64,000 nucleotides of DNA, taken from Sandaracinaceae bacterium (GTDB taxonomy: Bacteria > Myxococcota_A > Polyangia > Polyangiales > Sandaracinaceae). Shown piece by piece: positions 51,742 to 60,769 of this stretch. Within the stretch, counting starts at the first letter, position 1, and the number at the start of each line of letters is the position of its first letter. The stretch is taken from positions 1-64,000 of the forward strand of contig JAHBWG010000016.1 in NCBI GenBank assembly GCA_019637095.1. Reading direction: 5' to 3'. The position numbers and the translations under genes were made by a program. The notes under the pieces are model-generated. The model was not told the origin of the DNA. It made no database searches and saw only the letters and a list, made by a program, of their open reading frames with translations.

Positions 51742-53196
51742 TCACTCGCCGCGGAACTGATCGGCGTCGAGGCCGTGGCGCTTGATCAGCGCGTGCAGGT
51801 CCGTCCGGTTGCGCCCGGCCATCCGCGCCGCGGCCGAGACGTTGCCCTTCGCGCGGCGCAGCGCCTCCTCGAGGTAGAGCCGGTCGAAGCGCTCGCGCGC
51901 CTCGCGCAGCGGCGCGAGCTCCTCTTCGCCGCCGAGCGCGACGTGCGCGAGCGACTCGGCGGACGGCGCCGGCCGCTCGACGGGGGGCACCGAGCGCCCC
52001 TCCGCCCTCGCGAGGACCGCGTTGACGTGCGGCGCGCGCAGCACTCCGTCGGGCGCGAGCAACATCGCGCCCTCGATCACGTTGGCGAGCTCGCGAACGT
52101 TGCCCGGCCAGTCGTGCTCCCAGAGCACGCGCAGCGCGTCGCTCGAGAGGTGCGGCGCGACGACGTCGTGGCGCGAGGCGACGCGGGTGAGGAAGAGCTC
52201 CGCGAGCAGCGGCACGTCCTCCCGCCGCTCGCGCAGCGGCGGCAGCTCGATCGGCACGACGTGGAGGCGATAGAACAGGTCCTCGCGGAACGTGCCGCGC
52301 TCCACCTCGCGCTGGAGGTCGCGGTGCGTCGCGGCGACGACGCGCACGTCGACGGGCACCGGCGTCGTCGTGCCGACGGGGACGATCTCGCGCTCCTCGA
52401 GCACGCGCAGGAGCTTCACCTGCACGGCGAGCGGCGCGTCGCCGATCTCGTCGAGCAAGAGCGTACCGCCCTGGGCCGCGGCGAACAGCCCCTCCTTGTC
52501 GCGCACCGCGCCGGTGAAGGCACCCTTGGCGTGCCCGAAGAGCTCGCTCTCGAGCAGGTCGCTGGGGAGCGCGCCGCAGTTGATCGCGACGAAGCGCGCC
52601 TTGGCGCGCCCGGAGAGGCTGTGGAGCATCCGCGCGGCGAGCTCCTTGCCGGTCCCCGACTCCCCGAGCAGGAGCACCGTCGCGTCCGACGGCGCGACCC
52701 GCGCGATGCGCTCGCGCACCTCGGCGATGCGCGTGCTCGTCCCGATCAGGCGTGCGTCGTCCTCGTTGCCGACGAGGCGCCGCAGCCCGGCGACCTCGCG
52801 CCGCAGCCGCGCGCGCTCGACCGCGTGGCTGACCTTCGAGAGCAGCTCGTGGTCGTGGAACGGCTTGGTCAAGAAGCCGTACGCGCCGCGCTGGAGGGCC
52901 GCGACCGCCATCTCGACCGTCCCGTGCGCGGTCAACACGACGACCGGCAGGTCGAGCGAGCGGCGCTGCACCTCGTCGAGGACGTCGAGCCCGTCCTCGT
53001 CGTCGAGCCGCATGTCGAGGATGATCGTGTCGACGACCTCGCGCTCGAGCACCTCGAGCGCGCCGCGCCCCGTCGTCTCGATGCTCACGCGGAAGCCGTG
53101 ATGCTCGAGCCGCATCGCGAGCAGCTCGCAGAGGTCCTCTTCGTCATCGACGACGAGGACGTGGCCCTGGGTCGCTCCGGTCTCGCTCTCGGTCAC
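51742..53196 (-). CDS. NtrC-family sigma-54 response regulator
   Basis: A 484-residue regulator: receiver (Asp61 in TIILDMRLDDEDG; Lys-Pro in FLTKPFH), AAA+ domain with LGESGTGKELAARMLH, ELFGHAKGAFTGA, and GGTLLLDEIGDAP, and a C-terminal Fis helix-turn-helix (GNVSAAARMAGRNRTDLHALIKRHG). It is a cognate partner of the kinase, with which it overlaps by 4 nt (GTGA). It should activate sigma-54 promoters such as the one predicted at 54924. Confidence 0.92.
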   Translation of the reverse strand: MTESETGATQGHVLVVDDEEDLCELLAMRLEHHGFRVSIETTGRGALEVLEREVVDTIILDMRLDDEDGLDVLDEVQRRSLDLPVVVLTAHGTVEMAVAALQRGAYGFLTKPFHDHELLSKVSHAVERARLRREVAGLRRLVGNEDDARLIGTSTRIAEVRERIARVAPSDATVLLLGESGTGKELAARMLHSLSGRAKARFVAINCGALPSDLLESELFGHAKGAFTGAVRDKEGLFAAAQGGTLLLDEIGDAPLAVQVKLLRVLEEREIVPVGTTTPVPVDVRVVAATHRDLQREVERGTFREDLFYRLHVVPIELPPLRERREDVPLLAELFLTRVASRHDVVAPHLSSDALRVLWEHDWPGNVRELANVIEGAMLLAPDGVLRAPHVNAVLARAEGRSVPPVERPAPSAESLAHVALGGEEELAPLREARERFDRLYLEEALRRAKGNVSAAARMAGRNRTDLHALIKRHGLDADQFRGE

Positions 53197-54686
53197 GGGC
53201 CGGCTCCTAGCACGTTCAGCTGGATCTCGTTGGAGGTGGTGACGCTCCCGGCGGGCTCGAGCGGCAAGCGCAGGACGAAGGTCGCGCCGCCCGCCTCGCC
53301 TGCGTCGAGCTCGAGCTCGCCGCCGTGCGCGCGCGCGACCTCGCGGGAGAGCGACAGGCCCAGGCCCACGCCGACGGCCTTGGGGCTGCCCTCGACGGGG
53401 ACGGTGACGAACGGCTCGAAGAGCATCTTGCGCACGCTCTCGGGGACGCCGGGGCCCTGGTCGGACACGCGCACGACGGCGGTCGGCGAGCCGTCGACGC
53501 GCTCGATCGAGCGCACGACGCGCACCGTCTGCCCCGACTTCGAGACGGCGACCGCGTTGCGCACGAGGTTGGCGACCGCGCGCTCCACGAGCACCTCGTC
53601 GAGCGGGCCCTTGGGCGCGGCGCCGCCCTCGCGGGCCGTCTCGAGGGAGACCTTGCGCGCCTTGGCCTCGCCCTCCTCGTCGGCGACGGCGAGCGAGACG
53701 ATGTCGTCGATCGAGGCGTCGGGCCGGCGCCGCAGCGGCACGCCCGCGCGCAGGCGCGACAGGTCGAGGAGCGTCGTGACGAGGCGGATCTCTCGCTCGC
53801 ACGCCGTGCGCGCGATCGAGACGACGCGCGTCTGCCGATCCGAGAGGGGCCCGGTCGCGCCGTCCGCGAGCAGCGCGAGCGCCTCGCGGATCTTCGAGAG
53901 CGGCGTGCGCAGCTCGTGCGAGACGGACGCGAGGAAGCCCTGCTTGAGGGAGTCGAGCTCGGCGAGGCGCACGCGCATCGCCTCGAGCTCGTCGGCGAGC
54001 TCCTCGATCTCCGCGGGGCCGCTCGCCTCGACGGGCTGCCCGAAGTCGCCCTTGGCGAGCCGGCGGCTCGTCGCGGAGATCGCCGCGAGCGGCTCGCCGA
54101 TCTCGCGCGCCATGCGCCGCGCCGTCGCGAACGCGAGGACGATCGCGATCGCCGCGAGCAGCACGCCGCCCACGAGCGCGCTCACGCCGAGGGTGTGCGC
54201 CTCGACCTCCTCCGCGCGCGCGGCGGCGTTGAGCTCGGCGAGGCGCTCGACCCAGATCGTCGTGATCCGCGCGTCGAGCTCGTCGCGCGCCGCCTCGACC
54301 TCCGGGCCCGCGCCGCAGACGTCGGACGCGAGGGCCCGGTCGGCGAGCGCGAGGTAGCCGCGAGAAGCGTCCGCGAGCGGATCGGAGACGGGGCGGGAGC
54401 GGTCGAGCTGTGCGTGCAGCGCGTCGCGCGCGCTGCCGACGTCGGCGAGCGCCTGAGCGTCCTGTCCTCGCGCGCACCGGCCGACCGACGCGCGCATCGC
54501 GAGGTCGAGGTCCCAGTTCGCGTGGTGCAGCGCGCCCTCGCGGCCGAGCGTGTTGAGCTCGTCCTCGCCGAGATCGGCGATGCGCTGCGTGAGGCGGCCG
54601 AGCGCGACGAGCACGAGCGCGAGCGCGGCCGTCAGCACGAGCAGCGGGACGGTGTGCGAGACGACGAGGCGCGTGAAGAGCCGCAT
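53193..54686 (-). CDS. Membrane sensor histidine kinase
   Basis: A 497-residue kinase. Two membrane segments (about 8-29 and 165-190) enclose a periplasmic helical domain with two Cys residues (71, 124). A HAMP domain (ATARRMAREIGEPLAAI) leads to a HisKA domain (SVSHELRTPLSKI, His257) and an ATPase domain (NLVRNAV, DQGPGVPE, GVGLGLSLSREVA). It phosphorylates the adjacent regulator. The ATG at 54686 starts just before the first helix; an upstream start is possible. Confidence 0.9.
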   Translation of the reverse strand: MRLFTRLVVSHTVPLLVLTAALALVLVALGRLTQRIADLGEDELNTLGREGALHHANWDLDLAMRASVGRCARGQDAQALADVGSARDALHAQLDRSRPVSDPLADASRGYLALADRALASDVCGAGPEVEAARDELDARITTIWVERLAELNAAARAEEVEAHTLGVSALVGGVLLAAIAIVLAFATARRMAREIGEPLAAISATSRRLAKGDFGQPVEASGPAEIEELADELEAMRVRLAELDSLKQGFLASVSHELRTPLSKIREALALLADGATGPLSDRQTRVVSIARTACEREIRLVTTLLDLSRLRAGVPLRRRPDASIDDIVSLAVADEEGEAKARKVSLETAREGGAAPKGPLDEVLVERAVANLVRNAVAVSKSGQTVRVVRSIERVDGSPTAVVRVSDQGPGVPESVRKMLFEPFVTVPVEGSPKAVGVGLGLSLSREVARAHGGELELDAGEAGGATFVLRLPLEPAGSVTTSNEIQLNVLGAGP

Positions 54687-54810
54687 GCCGTTCCAGGACT
54701 GGAGCCGACCGGGGGCGTTGGGAAGCTCCGAGGGCCGCGGCATCCGCACTCTCCGTGCCGGGAGCATAGCGCAGCCGGACGTCGCGCCAGGCGCGCGCCA
54801 CGGCCCGGGG

Positions 54811-54862
54811 TGTCGGCCGACGCCGACGGTGTCTGCGATCGATGTGTCGGCTCGCGCCGACA
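54811..54862. promoter_or_regulatory. Duplicated operator dyad upstream of sigma-54-like element
   Basis: Two near-identical dyads, TGTCGGC-N4-GCCGACG (54811-54828) and TGTCGGC-N4-GCCGACA (54845-54862), are 34 bp apart, about three helical turns. They fit paired binding of an activator dimer. The likely binder is the NtrC-family regulator encoded next door. Confidence 0.55.
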
Positions 54863-54923
54863 GCCCACCCTCGCGCGGGCGCTGGACCGTCGATCCCTCG
54901 GGATCCGCCGCGCTCGCGCGCGC

Positions 54924-54940
54924 TGGCACGATCTTCGAGA
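54924..54940 (+). promoter_or_regulatory. Sigma-54-like promoter element
   Basis: TGGCACG is a perfect -24 element. After N4 comes TCGAG where TTGCA/T is expected, so the -12 element is weak. It lies about 80 nt before the ATG at 55010 and about 62 nt after the second dyad. The 323-nt stretch 54687-55009 otherwise holds no gene. Confidence 0.4.
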
Positions 54941-55009
54941 AGGGGTGGGGTCGACCCAGGCACACGCGGAGGCTCCGGCGCTGCGGAAGCCGGAGGAGAG
55001 GAACACGAC

Positions 55010-55300
55010 ATGGCCCGATCGACGACGCACGACGCAACCCACGACGCGACCCACGGGCAGGCCGAGGTCTCCGCGCGCGCGGAGCCGGGCATCGCGCGGG
55101 AGAACGCCGGGGCCATCGCCGCCTCCGTGGGGACCGTGGTGTTCCTCGCGTCCGCAGGCGCGCTCGCCACCGCGTCGGACGCGGCCGTGCTGCCGGGCCT
55201 CGTCGGCGCGGGCCTGGGCCTGCTCGGGGTCGTGGTCGGCCACCAGCTCCACGTGGGCGGCCGCTCGAGCCTGCCGCGCGAGCGCGCCCCCCGGGATTGA
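55010..55300 (+). CDS. Small membrane protein of unknown function
   Basis: A 96-residue protein with two membrane helices (about 34-53 and 61-78) and a hydrophilic His/Thr-rich N-terminus (THDATHDATHG). GGAGGAGAGG precedes the ATG, a strong ribosome site. It is downstream of the duplicated operator and sigma-54-like element, so it may be the output of the kinase-regulator pair. Confidence 0.6.
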   Translation: MARSTTHDATHDATHGQAEVSARAEPGIARENAGAIAASVGTVVFLASAGALATASDAAVLPGLVGAGLGLLGVVVGHQLHVGGRSSLPRERAPRD

Positions 55301-55354
55301 GCCCCGCTCAGGCGCGAGCGCGCGCCGCCGCGCGTGCCATGCTGCGCGCTCGGG

Positions 55355-56122
55355 ATGGAGCCGGAGCGCATCGCCCTGTTGGGCCTCCTCGCGCTCGCTG
55401 GCGTGGCCGCCGGGTTCATCAACGTCGTCGCGGGCGGCGGCTCGCTCCTCACGCTGCCGGCGCTGATGCTGCTCGGCCTGCCGGCCGGCCTCGCGAACGG
55501 CACGAACCGGCTCGCGATCGTGACGCAGTCGGTGGCCGGCGTGATCGCGTACCGCCGCGCGGGGCGCCTCCCGTCCGAGGCGATGGCGCCGGTCCTCGTG
55601 CCGACGGTGCTCGGCGCCGGCTGCGGCGCGGCGGTCGCCGCCTACGTCCCGGACGCGATCCTCGAGCCGGTGCTCCTCGGCACGCTCGTCCTGATGGCGC
55701 TCGTGATGCTCGTGCGTCCGAGCCTGCTGACGCCCGCCGAGGGCGACGGGCCGGTCAGCTGGCGAGAGCGGCCGTGGGCGCTCGCCGGCCTGTTCGGGGC
55801 GGGGCTCTACGGCGGGTTCATCCAGGCGGGCGTCGGCTTCGTACTGCTCGCGGTGCTCGGCGGGGTGCTCCGCTACGATCTCGCGCGGGCGAACGCGCTC
55901 AAGCTCGTCTGCACCGCGCTCTACGGCGTGGTCGTGCTCGCGATCTTCGTCGCGGCCGGGCAGGTCGAGTGGGTGGCCGCCTCCGTCTTGGCGGTCGCCA
56001 CGGTCGTCGGCTCGCAGCTCGGCGTGCGCTTCGCGGTGAAGGCGAGCCCGAAGGTGCTCAACGCGATCGTGTTCGTCGCGGTCGTCGCGAGCGCCATCGC
56101 GATCGCGCTGCGCGGAAGGTGA
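55355..56122 (+). CDS. TSUP-family (TauE/SafE) transporter
   Basis: A 255-residue protein with about eight membrane segments and TSUP signatures: AGFINVVAGGGSLLTLPALM near the N-terminus and its repeat GLYGGFIQAGVGFVLLAVL. The family moves sulfite, taurine breakdown products or organic anions. ATG 55355 fits the family start. It is followed 16 nt later by an unknown gene. Confidence 0.88.
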   Translation: MEPERIALLGLLALAGVAAGFINVVAGGGSLLTLPALMLLGLPAGLANGTNRLAIVTQSVAGVIAYRRAGRLPSEAMAPVLVPTVLGAGCGAAVAAYVPDAILEPVLLGTLVLMALVMLVRPSLLTPAEGDGPVSWRERPWALAGLFGAGLYGGFIQAGVGFVLLAVLGGVLRYDLARANALKLVCTALYGVVVLAIFVAAGQVEWVAASVLAVATVVGSQLGVRFAVKASPKVLNAIVFVAVVASAIAIALRGR

Positions 56123-56138
56123 GCGATACTCGCGGTCG

Positions 56139-57332
56139 ATGGACGTCCACCCGAGCGCGCGACACTGGGCGCTGCCGCCGGCCGCGCGGCCCGCGCTACC
56201 GCCGCCGCTCGAGCGCACGAACCTCCGCGCGCTCGCCGCGCGCGAGGGCCGGCTCGAGCACCACCTCGTCGTGGTCGCGCGGACCGGCGACGCGCAGCTC
56301 GAGCTCGTCACCGCAAGCGAGCCGCTCTTCTTCGCGCACGACAACGTCTCGGACGAGCACGTGCTCGCGCTCGGCAGCGGCGATCCGCTCCTCGACGCGA
56401 TGCCGATCCGGACGTTCCTCTCCGATCCCGCGAGCGGCGAGGACGTCGCGCGGCTGCTCTCTCGCGCGCACGATCTCGTGCTGCATCCCTTCGGTTGGTC
56501 GCACTGGCCGGGGCGGCTGCGGCCGCCGTTCGAGCCGCCTCACGCGCCGCCCGGGGTCGGCCGCCGCGCCGGGCTCTCCGTCGTGCTCTGCGCCGCGCGC
56601 CCGACCGCGCCGAGCGGCCCACCCCCGCGCGTGAGCGCGCACCGCGCGGACGACGCGAAGGCGTACGTCGAGGAGGGGCCGCCGCTCGGGCTGATCGAGC
56701 TCGCGAGCGCGGGAGACGGCGCGCTCGCCGCGATCGACGACGTGACCCTCTCGCTCGCGCCCCCGCCGTTCGCGCCGCCCGCCGGCGGGTGGGTCCTGCT
56801 CCTCGACGGAGACACGCCCGGCGCGTTCGCGGGCGACCTCGTGCGCGTGCCGCGCGGGGCGCGCTTCGACCCGGACGTCGCGCGCGCGCTCGTCATCGCG
56901 TCGCCGACGCGCGAGCCGTCGCCACCTCCGGCGGTGTGGCAGCGCGTGCCGGAGCGGCCGTTCGATCCGCCGGTCGCGCGCGGTCCGCGGGCGACGATCG
57001 GCGCGCTGAGCCTGGCGGTCGTCTCGCCCACCGAGGTCGAGGCGCGGCTCGGCGAGCGCAGCGCCCGCGTCCCGCGCTACTGGCTCGCGCGGATGCTGTA
57101 CCGCATCGCCCTGCACACCGCGCTCGACGATGGCCTGCGCGTCGCGCCGCGCCCGTGCTTCGGCCGCGTGGAGACGTACGGCGGCCTCTACTACGACGAT
57201 CGCGACGGCGCGTTCCGCTTCGGGCTCCGCGGCGGCGCGAGCGTCACCGTCTCCGCCGGCGCGCTCGTGGACGAGCTCGCCGCCGCGTACGCCGCCGTCG
57301 CGCCGCAGGGCCACACCGAGGACCTGCGCTGA
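56139..57332 (+). CDS. Unrecognised soluble protein
   Basis: A 397-residue protein, Pro/Ala-rich and soluble, with a motif LHPFGWSHWPGRLRPP near residues 115-130 and a C-terminal CFGRVETYGGLYYDD. The beta-rich layout could be a cupin pair, but no metal-ligand motif is convincing. The upstream GATACT box is 8 nt from the ATG. Function unknown. Confidence 0.55.
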   Translation: MDVHPSARHWALPPAARPALPPPLERTNLRALAAREGRLEHHLVVVARTGDAQLELVTASEPLFFAHDNVSDEHVLALGSGDPLLDAMPIRTFLSDPASGEDVARLLSRAHDLVLHPFGWSHWPGRLRPPFEPPHAPPGVGRRAGLSVVLCAARPTAPSGPPPRVSAHRADDAKAYVEEGPPLGLIELASAGDGALAAIDDVTLSLAPPPFAPPAGGWVLLLDGDTPGAFAGDLVRVPRGARFDPDVARALVIASPTREPSPPPAVWQRVPERPFDPPVARGPRATIGALSLAVVSPTEVEARLGERSARVPRYWLARMLYRIALHTALDDGLRVAPRPCFGRVETYGGLYYDDRDGAFRFGLRGGASVTVSAGALVDELAAAYAAVAPQGHTEDLR

Positions 57333-57334
57333 CC

Positions 57335-58351
57335 TCAGCGCGGGATGCGGAACGCGACCTGCGGGCGCTGCGTCCCGTTCGGGAACGCCGCGCCGAGGAA
57401 CGAGACGACCCGCATCGCGGGCGTCGTCGCGTCGGTGACGAACACCGCGCGGCACTGCGAGTCGGCGCAGGTCGGCGCCAGGATCGCGGAGATCGAGCTG
57501 TTCTCCGACGTGGCGTCCTGCTGGCGGACGGTGAACGCCCCCTCGGTGGCGCCGGGCGTCTCCGCCTGCGCGGGCGCGGCGGGCGCGGGCGCGACGCCCT
57601 CGATGAGGGCCGGCCCCCCGCCGCCGCGCGGGCGCTCGGCCGCGGGCGCGTTGATCTGGCGGAAGCTCACCTTCATCCCCTGCCCGCGCGTCCAGAGCTC
57701 GATCTCGAGATCCCCGCCGCGCGCGGTGTTCGTGTAGGGCGCGTCGCAGTCGACGTACTGTCCGGCGCGGCACGCGTCGTAGACCGAGCGCCACACCGTG
57801 ACGAACTCGTCCCACGGGATCGGCCGGCCTTCGAAGGTCGGCGGCTCGTCGCCCGCGGGCACGACGGTGAAGTGCGGCCACTGCATCCACGCCTCCGTCG
57901 GCGTCGCGCCGAGCGTGCGCACCGCGACGAGCACGTCGCGCAGCCCCGCCGAGTGGAGCGTGTGGAGCACCTCGACGAGCGTGAGGTACGGGACGTTCGC
58001 GTGGATGCGCAGCGCGACCTGCGAGCGCGCGGCGCCGCTCGTGATCTCCTGGCGCAGGCGCGTGATCACGTGGTCGGCGACCTCCGCCGCGGGCGGCCGG
58101 CCGCGCTCGAGCGCGAGCAGCGAGCGGTGGTTGAGGAGGAGCTCCGTCGGGCTGATCTCGACGCGCAGCGGATCGCTCGGCCGGCTCGCCTGGTTGTTGC
58201 GCGAGATGGGGATCTCGTAGAGGCCGACGCGGTCGGTGGTGTCGACCGGCGCCTCCTCGGCGGTCTCACCGCCGCAGCCGAGCGCCGCGAGCGCGAGGAC
58301 GACGGCGGGAGCGCAGAGGACGCGAAGGCACGAGGCGGAGAGCGGCTGCAT
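57335..58351 (-). CDS. Lipoprotein with ExbD/TolR-like periplasmic domain
   Basis: A 338-residue lipoprotein (ALAALGC, Cys26). Residues about 50-145 match the periplasmic domain of ExbD/TolR: LRVEISPTELLLNHRS, EVADHVITRLRQEI, VALRIHANVPYLTLVEVLHTLHSAGL, then DVLVAV. The ExbD membrane helix with its Asp is absent, being replaced by the lipid anchor. A Pro/Ala linker and a Cys-bearing C-terminal region follow. TATCGT lies 8 nt before the ATG. It does not look like an energy-transducing subunit. Confidence 0.65.
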   Translation of the reverse strand: MQPLSASCLRVLCAPAVVLALAALGCGGETAEEAPVDTTDRVGLYEIPISRNNQASRPSDPLRVEISPTELLLNHRSLLALERGRPPAAEVADHVITRLRQEITSGAARSQVALRIHANVPYLTLVEVLHTLHSAGLRDVLVAVRTLGATPTEAWMQWPHFTVVPAGDEPPTFEGRPIPWDEFVTVWRSVYDACRAGQYVDCDAPYTNTARGGDLEIELWTRGQGMKVSFRQINAPAAERPRGGGGPALIEGVAPAPAAPAQAETPGATEGAFTVRQQDATSENSSISAILAPTCADSQCRAVFVTDATTPAMRVVSFLGAAFPNGTQRPQVAFRIPR

Positions 58352-58359
58352 GGCGCGGG

Positions 58360-58365
58360 ACGATA
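58360..58365 (-). promoter_or_regulatory. -10-like box, possible leaderless start
   Basis: TATCGT on the minus strand lies 8 nt before the ATG at 58351. Confidence 0.35.
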
Positions 58366-58407
58366 GCGCGGCGCGCGGGCGGGGTGAACCACCGCGCGGG
58401 CGCGGGC

Positions 58408-60606
58408 TCACGGCGCGGGCGCCTCCGGAGGGGGCTCGTCGGCGGGCGGCAGGGGCTCGGCCTCGCGCGTGGCGCGCGCCTCCTCGCGCCGCCCCATGGC
58501 GAGCAGCACCTCCGTGACGAGCGCGCGATAGCGCGGGCTCTGGCGGCGCTGTCGCTGCGCCCAGCGCGCCCACGCGAGCGCGAGGTCGTGGCGATCGGCG
58601 GCGAGGTGGTGGCGCGCGATCGCGACGGCGACGTGCGGGTTGTTCGGCGCGGTCACGAACGCCTGGTGCAGGAGCTCACGCGAGGCCGCGGGACCCTCGC
58701 CAGCGCGCGCGAGGAGCGCGTCGGAGCGCGCACGCGCCGCGCGCGGATCGCGCGGGTAGCCCTGGCGCGCCGCGATCAGGAGCGAGAGCGGCCCGAGCGC
58801 GTCGTGCGCCCAGGCGGGGCTCGTCACCTCGGCGGCCGCGGTCGGCGCGCTCGGCGCGCTCGGCGCGGACGGCGCGGCGACGGGCGACCGGACGATCGCG
58901 CGCTCGGCGAGGCCGCGGGGTGCGTCGGAGGCCTCCGGCTCCGCGCCGCGCTCGGCCTCGGCGATGCCGGCGGGCGCCGCGACGGCGCGCGCGTACGTCG
59001 CGCTCGCCGCGGCGACAGGGGGCGCCGCGGTCGTGGGCGCGGGCGGATCGAGCGCGTCGGTCACGAGCTCGATCATCGCGGGCGCGATCGCGGCGGGCTC
59101 GAGGGTCGCGAGTCCGTCCGGCGCGAGCGCCTCGGACGTCGGGGGCGCCCCGGGCGCACGCGCCGCCTCCGCGACGGCGGCCGCGGCGAGATCCTCGCGC
59201 GCGGGCGTGCGCGCGACCGGCGCCGCGTCCCTTTGGAACACGGCGATCATGGCGCCCGCGAGGCCCGAGACGAGCACGGCGAGCAGGACCACCGCGATCC
59301 CGAGGAGGAGCGGCCACGAGTCGGCGCGCGCGGGCCCCGCGATCGCCGGGATCGACGCGGCGGGCTCGCGCGCGGGCGGCTCCCTCGCCTCGCGCGCGTC
59401 GGGGGCGGACCGCGCGCTCGGGCCCGGTTCGAGCTCCACCGCGCTGAGCCGGATGCGCGGGCGCGTCGGCACGAGGTGCTCGATGCCCTCGGCGAGCCCC
59501 TTGGCCTCCGTCAGCGCGTCGAGCATCGGGACGCCGATGGGCGCGCCGACCGGGCGCAACGTCCCGTGCGTGATGCGGACCCACGCGTCGTCGACCGCGA
59601 GGAACGCCGCCAGCGCCGTGAGGTCGCTGAAGCGCGGGTCGCGGTCGCCCTCGTGCCACCAGCGCGCTCCGACCAGGCGCGATGACGCGAGCTCCAGCTC
59701 GCCGCGCTGACCCTGCGCGACGATCTCGACCCGCAGTAGACCGGAGAGGCGCGCGAGCGCGCGACAGAGCCGCGCCGGACCGAGCAGATCGAGCGTGACG
59801 TGCACGACCGGGCAGCTCGCGACCCGGCGGCGCAGCGCCGCTTCGGCGCGCACGTTGGAGGACAGGCGCTCGACCACCGGCGCGAGGCGCAGGCGGCCGC
59901 AGCGGTCGTCGGACACGTTCCACCGGAACGGGAGCACGCTCGCCCAGCGCAGGATCGGATCGCTCGCCAGAAGCCGCGTCAGTCCCTCGGCGCGCGCGGA
60001 GGCGTCGACGAGGATCGCCTGCGGATCGAGGAGGCGCGCCGCGTCGAGCCCGACCCCGGACGGCTCGGCGACGCTCACCGCGGCGCCGCGCGCGCGCAGG
60101 GCGTCGACGAGGCGATCGACACGCACCGGCCGGCGACCGATCACGACGAGGCGCGCGCCGTCGAGCGGGAGGTCGGACGGCGCGTCGTCGCGACCGGGGC
60201 GGGCGCGCCGGGCCACCCGCGCCTCGCGGACGAGCCCGCCCACCGCGTCGGCGAGGTGCACCGCGTCGCGCGTCGAGGCGATCGCGAGGACCGGGATCTC
60301 GAGCGCGTTCGCGAGCGCGGCCGCCGCCGCCGCGTCCGCGTGGACGACGACGCCGTCGGGGTACGTCTCGAGCGCCTCCTCGAGCGCCTCCTCGACGGCG
60401 ACACGACGCAGCTCCGCGCCGGTCGCGAGCACCGCCGCCTCGATCGGACCGGGAGGCGCGTTGCGCCGCGCGGCGACGAGGATCCGGGGCGCGCCGGTCT
60501 CTGGCGTCGCGGCCCGCGGCGCGTCGGAGCGCGGCTCGATGCGGCGCGGCCCGCTCACCCGGCGCGGCCGGCGCGGGCTCGCCGCATCGCAAAGGTCAGC
60601 GCGCAT
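58408..60606 (-). CDS. Large receiver-like/DUF4388 membrane protein
   Basis: A 732-residue protein. Residues about 40-250 hold two receiver-like units (RILVAARRNA; ARLVVIGRRPVRVDRL), the second with an Asp (AILVDASA) but no intact acidic pair. A DUF4388-like segment (residues 265-385) follows. One membrane helix (about 429-452) leads to a Pro/Ala-rich linker and a C-terminal TPR-like helical region (HQAFVTAPNNPHVAVAIARHHLAADRHDLALAWARWA). A GGAGGAG site precedes the ATG. It looks like a myxobacterial signalling scaffold; the function is unknown. Confidence 0.6.
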   Translation of the reverse strand: MRADLCDAASPRRPRRVSGPRRIEPRSDAPRAATPETGAPRILVAARRNAPPGPIEAAVLATGAELRRVAVEEALEEALETYPDGVVVHADAAAAAALANALEIPVLAIASTRDAVHLADAVGGLVREARVARRARPGRDDAPSDLPLDGARLVVIGRRPVRVDRLVDALRARGAAVSVAEPSGVGLDAARLLDPQAILVDASARAEGLTRLLASDPILRWASVLPFRWNVSDDRCGRLRLAPVVERLSSNVRAEAALRRRVASCPVVHVTLDLLGPARLCRALARLSGLLRVEIVAQGQRGELELASSRLVGARWWHEGDRDPRFSDLTALAAFLAVDDAWVRITHGTLRPVGAPIGVPMLDALTEAKGLAEGIEHLVPTRPRIRLSAVELEPGPSARSAPDAREAREPPAREPAASIPAIAGPARADSWPLLLGIAVVLLAVLVSGLAGAMIAVFQRDAAPVARTPAREDLAAAAVAEAARAPGAPPTSEALAPDGLATLEPAAIAPAMIELVTDALDPPAPTTAAPPVAAASATYARAVAAPAGIAEAERGAEPEASDAPRGLAERAIVRSPVAAPSAPSAPSAPTAAAEVTSPAWAHDALGPLSLLIAARQGYPRDPRAARARSDALLARAGEGPAASRELLHQAFVTAPNNPHVAVAIARHHLAADRHDLALAWARWAQRQRRQSPRYRALVTEVLLAMGRREEARATREAEPLPPADEPPPEAPAP

Positions 60607-60769
60607 CGATCCGGCTCCTCCGGCCGTCGAGCGTAACGAGCGCCGCGCGTGGCCGGCTTACATCGTCTGTCGCGCGCGCCCGCCCGCGCGACGGGGTCGG
60701 CCGCGCCGTGTCCGCGCCCGCGTTCGCGGACGTGCAACTCACCGCCGAGCGCGGCACCATCGTCCCCGC

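Noticed and set aside
53197-55503. Upstream extension of the 51742 regulator frame to a 1253-residue protein
   Set aside because: The added part is the antisense-like shifted frame of the histidine kinase; homology begins at GTG 53196.
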